Below, in pieces: positions 6,599 through 9,074 of a stretch of DNA of 9,074 nt. This stretch comes from Chloroflexota bacterium (lineage in GTDB: Bacteria; Chloroflexota; Anaerolineae; Anaerolineales; Villigracilaceae). Where the stretch lies: positions 1-9,074 of the forward strand of contig JAKANW010000074.1 in assembly GCA_021823555.1 (NCBI GenBank), written 5' to 3'. The position numbers were made by a program, and so were the translations under genes. How positions within the stretch are numbered: the first letter of the stretch is position 1; every line of letters begins with the position of its first letter. The notes beneath the pieces are model-generated. The model had not been told where the DNA came from and made no database searches. It worked only from the letters and a program-made list of their open reading frames with translations.

Positions 6599-7504
6599 AT
6601 GAACACGCGTGAATGGGCATTACTGATCTTCACGATCCTGGGACAGCTGTCCGTCGGAATGATGCTGGTGTTGATGATCGTCCGCACCTTTGCGTTCAAC
6701 ACATTGAGCACAAAACAGGCATCCAACCTCACCAATAAACCGATGTACATGGTGGTGCCGGTCATGATCCTGGCCATGGTTGCCTCGCTCTTCCACCTGG
6801 GCAAAGTACTGCATGTCATCGGGGCCGTGCCGAACCTTGCCACCTCCTGGATGAGCCGAGAAGTGGTCTTCGGTGTAGCGTTCATGGCCCTGCTCGTGGT
6901 GTACGCCTTCCTGGTGTGGCGCGAGATTGGCTCCGAGAGTCTGCGCACTGTGATCGGTTGGATCACCGCCATCGTCGGTTTGATCTACATCTTCTGCATG
7001 GGCATGACCTATATGCTGCCCGCCGAGCCGGCATGGAACACCGCGGCCACCCCCATCAACTTCTTTGTCACCACCCTGTTATTGGGCGTGCTAGGCGGCG
7101 CTTCAGCGCTCATGATCAACCACGCCGCTATGGAGAACGATTCAACCACTCAGGAGTTTGTGGGCCGCGTGCTTCGCTGGAACGCGATGGCGGGCATCAT
7201 CCTGCTGGGTCTGGAGCTTATTGTGTTGCCGCTGTACATGGCCTTCTTGGGCACACAAGGAACCGCAGCCATCCACAGTCTCGGCCTAATGTTCGGGTCT
7301 TATGGCGCTGCCATGGTCATCCGGCTGGCCTTGGTTGTGATAGGAGCGGGCATCATCGGCGCATCCCTATACCGAAATGCCTCTGAGACGAAGCAAGAGA
7401 ATACCTGGGCTACGCTTGCCTACAGCGCGTTCGTGCTGGTGCTGGTGAGCGAGGTGATCGGCAGGTTCATCTTCTACGCCGTCCGATTCCGAATCGGGAT
7501 TTAG
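6599..7504 (+). CDS. dmsC: DMSO reductase membrane anchor subunit C
   Basis: A 301-aa membrane protein with about eight hydrophobic helices (E. coli DmsC has 287 residues). It anchors DmsAB and oxidises menaquinol. FHLGKVL places His66 where the E. coli quinol-site His occurs, followed by SWMSREV; other family blocks are YMLPAEPAWN, TTLLLG and the C-terminal EVIGRFIFYA. The start ATG 6599 lies one base after the dmsB stop, with GAGGAG at 6586-6591 as ribosome-binding site inside dmsB. It is the functional operon partner of the A and B subunits. It is clearly paralogous to the membrane protein at 1580-2500, sharing its N- and C-terminal motifs without indels over the first 90 residues. A strong hairpin follows 22 bases after the stop. 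Confidence 0.94.
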   Translation: MNTREWALLIFTILGQLSVGMMLVLMIVRTFAFNTLSTKQASNLTNKPMYMVVPVMILAMVASLFHLGKVLHVIGAVPNLATSWMSREVVFGVAFMALLVVYAFLVWREIGSESLRTVIGWITAIVGLIYIFCMGMTYMLPAEPAWNTAATPINFFVTTLLLGVLGGASALMINHAAMENDSTTQEFVGRVLRWNAMAGIILLGLELIVLPLYMAFLGTQGTAAIHSLGLMFGSYGAAMVIRLALVVIGAGIIGASLYRNASETKQENTWATLAYSAFVLVLVSEVIGRFIFYAVRFRIGI

Positions 7505-7516
7505 CTCTAAACGGTA

Positions 7517-7558
7517 AACCTTGCACAGGGGTGGGCACTTGCCCACCCCTGACAGGTT
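7517..7558 (+). terminator. Strong GC-rich hairpin after dmsC, candidate terminator
   Basis: AGGGGTGGGC (7527-7536) pairs perfectly with GCCCACCCCT (7541-7550) around a four-base loop. An outer AACCT (7517-7521) / AGGTT (7554-7558) pair can extend it across small internal gaps. No T-tract follows on either strand, so it is not a textbook intrinsic terminator. It could reduce read-through, stabilise the 3' end of the dms message, or separate expression of the WD40 gene, whose start is only 15 bases further on. Confidence 0.5.
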
Positions 7559-7573
7559 AACAAAGAGGATACG

Positions 7574-9074
7574 ATGCGCAAACGCAGATTTGAAGGCCTT
7601 ATTATTTTTTTATTTGCCCTGATCATTGGCCTATCACTTCTTTACACCAATTCCGCTTCTGCCCAAAACAGAGAAGCGGTTCATGTTCTCACGCTCTCCG
7701 CCAGTGGGTTTGAACAGGCGCACTCTGTGGCATTTTCTTCGGATGGCAAGTTCCTGGCAGTTGGCGGAACCTCCGGCATTTATCTTTTTAACCCCCAGAA
7801 TGTATCTGCGTTGAATTTTATTCAAACCGACGTTTGGGCGCACAGCGTCGCCTTCCTCCCCCGCGCTGACACACTCGCCGCCGGTCTCTTCGACGGCACG
7901 ATCAAAATGTGGGACGCTCCCGTCAGCCAGTTGACCCGAACCCTGAACGTCTCCCAGAAATGGGTGCGGAGCATTTCCTTCTCCGCGGATGGGAAACTGC
8001 TCGCCTCCGCCTCAGACGACAACACGGTGCGCGTCTGGGACGCTGCGGCTGGCTCAACCATTTTGACTTTGGACAAAGACACCACTGGCGTCCGCGCCGT
8101 GGCGCTCTCGCCCGACGGGAAGCTGGTCGCCGCGGCCCTGGGCGACAAGACCGTGCACGTCTGGCGCATCCCAGACGGTACATTGCTATACACCCTAACC
8201 GGCCACGAAGATTGGGTGCGCTGTCTCGCCTTTTCTCCAGATGGAAAATTGTTGGCCTCCGGTTCGTTCGACAAAACCGTGCGCGTTTGGAACATGGCCG
8301 ACGGCAGCCTACTGCAAACGCTCAAAGGACACGCCTCCAGCGTGTTGGGCGTGGCTTTCTCGCCCGATGGAAAAATGTTGGCTTCCGGCTCAGTGGATGA
8401 GACCGTCCGCTTGTGGAACGTGAGCGACGGCAGCCCAATCCGCGTGCTGCAGGGCCACACGGGTTTTGTCTACGCGGTGGCATTCTCGCCAGACGGGAAA
8501 ACATTGGCCTCCGGCAGCGCCGACAATTCCGTCCGATTGTGGGATATGGAAACGTGGAGCCAGCCCGTAGCCGCGGCCGACCTGCCAAAAGTCACGGCCC
8601 CGTCCGATTGCCGCGCCTGCCACCATGCGCGCGGACAGGTTGAACCGCCGCGCGTAATTGAGCTACGCTGCGAAGGTTGTCACCCAAATGGCGCCAACTT
8701 GGAATGGTGCCCGGCCTTCCCGCGTTCTTCCGAAGCCATGACGCCGCCAATCAGTTACCAAGCGTACACCAGTCCTTCGGGCGTGCCGGTAAGCGGCAAG
8801 GATGTGTCTGTCTTGATCGCGTCCCCCTCCAACGGCGAGACGCTCTACGCCGGCAACGGGCTGACGGCCGCGGCTTATGTCACCGGTCAGATCTTCTCCG
8901 GCCAAACATCTATGACCGATCTTCAAGCGCGCTTGGATATTTGGTTGGGCAATCAAAAGACGGCCACGGTCACAACCATCCCAGCCTCCACGGGCCAATT
9001 CAAGTTCAACGTCGCGATCAATCCGCAGGGAGCTATTCCCTACATCATCAAGCCCGGCGGTGCGGATTGCGTCC
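7574..9074 (+). CDS. Exported WD40 beta-propeller / c-type cytochrome fusion, 3' partial
   Basis: ATG 7574 (AGAGGA at 7564-7569) opens a frame that runs 500 codons to the right edge with no stop, so the C-terminus is missing. Residues 1-30 form a signal peptide: MRKRRFEG, a hydrophobic core LIIFLFALIIGL, and ASA before Gln31. Seven WD40 blades follow (about 44-334), with period 42 residues from blade 3 on and typical FSPDGKLLASGS...TVRVW motifs, enough for one closed propeller. Two haem c sites come next: CRACH (Cys346-His350) and CEGCH (Cys366-His370). A beta-rich, Ig-like segment (about 390-490) leads to ADCV at the edge, which might begin a third CxxCH. The gene follows dmsC by 69 bases in the same direction, past a hairpin. 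The export signal fits haem attachment outside the membrane. Its role as a redox partner of DmsABC is speculation; the architecture is clear, the function unknown. Confidence 0.9.
   Translation, partial: MRKRRFEGLIIFLFALIIGLSLLYTNSASAQNREAVHVLTLSASGFEQAHSVAFSSDGKFLAVGGTSGIYLFNPQNVSALNFIQTDVWAHSVAFLPRADTLAAGLFDGTIKMWDAPVSQLTRTLNVSQKWVRSISFSADGKLLASASDDNTVRVWDAAAGSTILTLDKDTTGVRAVALSPDGKLVAAALGDKTVHVWRIPDGTLLYTLTGHEDWVRCLAFSPDGKLLASGSFDKTVRVWNMADGSLLQTLKGHASSVLGVAFSPDGKMLASGSVDETVRLWNVSDGSPIRVLQGHTGFVYAVAFSPDGKTLASGSADNSVRLWDMETWSQPVAAADLPKVTAPSDCRACHHARGQVEPPRVIELRCEGCHPNGANLEWCPAFPRSSEAMTPPISYQAYTSPSGVPVSGKDVSVLIASPSNGETLYAGNGLTAAAYVTGQIFSGQTSMTDLQARLDIWLGNQKTATVTTIPASTGQFKFNVAINPQGAIPYIIKPGGADCV
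8198..8575 (+). repeat. 126-base tandem coding repeat (WD40 blades 5-7)
   Basis: Three consecutive 126-base units (8198-8323, 8324-8449, 8450-8575) encode blades 5 to 7 with identical 42-residue spacing. Each has a GH near its start, AFSPDGK and LASGS in the middle, and a TVR/SVR-(V/L)-W strand near its end. Blades 3 and 4 keep the period but have lost the GH dipeptide, and blades 1 and 2 are more degenerate. The gradient suggests that the last blades are the most recently duplicated or the most constrained. Confidence 0.85.
8609..8683 (+). other. Di-haem c binding segment (two CxxCH motifs)
   Basis: TGC 8609 to CAC 8623 encodes CRACH, and TGC 8669 to CAC 8683 encodes CEGCH, 15 residues apart, directly after the last WD40 blade. 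Two closely spaced CxxCH motifs in an exported protein are strong evidence for covalent haem c. The sixth (distal) ligands cannot be assigned with certainty; His351 right after the first motif is one candidate. Confidence 0.8.

Noticed and set aside
7822..8460. Minus-strand 212-codon frame with repeated SFPSGE-like motifs
   Set aside because: Its repeats are the reverse complement of the WD40 repeats in the real + strand gene.
7909..8643. Several + strand ORFs of 60-163 codons in other frames after dmsC
   Set aside because: They are shifted-frame readings of the WD40-cytochrome gene, whose true frame has no stop before the window edge.

Overview
The window shows a bacterial anaerobic-respiration locus with every gene on the + strand. 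It starts inside a sensor histidine kinase and ends inside a WD40/cytochrome c gene, so both outer genes are partial. The membrane-sensor plus GAF histidine kinase, the long WD40 protein and a DMSO reductase with a twin-arginine signal resemble what is common in Chloroflexota (Anaerolineae-like). That assignment is an inference from gene style; there is no rRNA or other marker here.

Region 1 (1-3173) is a tight regulatory operon: a NarX/LiaS-type histidine kinase (membrane region, GAF, HisKA_3, HATPase), a DmsC-like eight-helix membrane protein whose ATG overlaps the kinase stop (ATGA), and 16 bases later a NarL/FixJ-type response regulator. The middle gene is unexpected. It is a paralogue of the quinol-oxidising anchor of DMSO reductase, sits between sensor and regulator, and keeps the His that corresponds to the quinol-site residue of DmsC.

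Region 2 (3174-3553) is a 380-base non-coding gap. It holds clustered short inverted repeats built from ACTTY-like half-sites, a perfect 7-bp hairpin, four CTAG tetramers in 71 bases, and two overlapping low-confidence small ORFs that run into the start of dmsA.

Region 3 (3554-7504) is a complete dmsABC operon: a Tat-exported molybdopterin catalytic subunit (803 aa), a four-cluster ferredoxin-like subunit (206 aa) and a membrane anchor (301 aa), with gaps of 11 bases and 1 base. The enzyme should take electrons from the menaquinol pool via DmsC and DmsB to DmsA and reduce DMSO, or another S- or N-oxide, outside the cytoplasmic membrane.

Region 4 (7505-9074) has a strong 10-bp hairpin after dmsC, then an open-ended exported protein. 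It has a signal peptide, seven WD40 blades, two CxxCH haem c motifs and a beta-rich segment, and is still open at the window edge.

Working model (inference): the kinase, possibly informed by the DmsC-like protein about the quinone pool, controls the response regulator, which acts on the gap upstream of dmsA. The WD40-cytochrome would be an extracytoplasmic redox partner or an independent neighbour.
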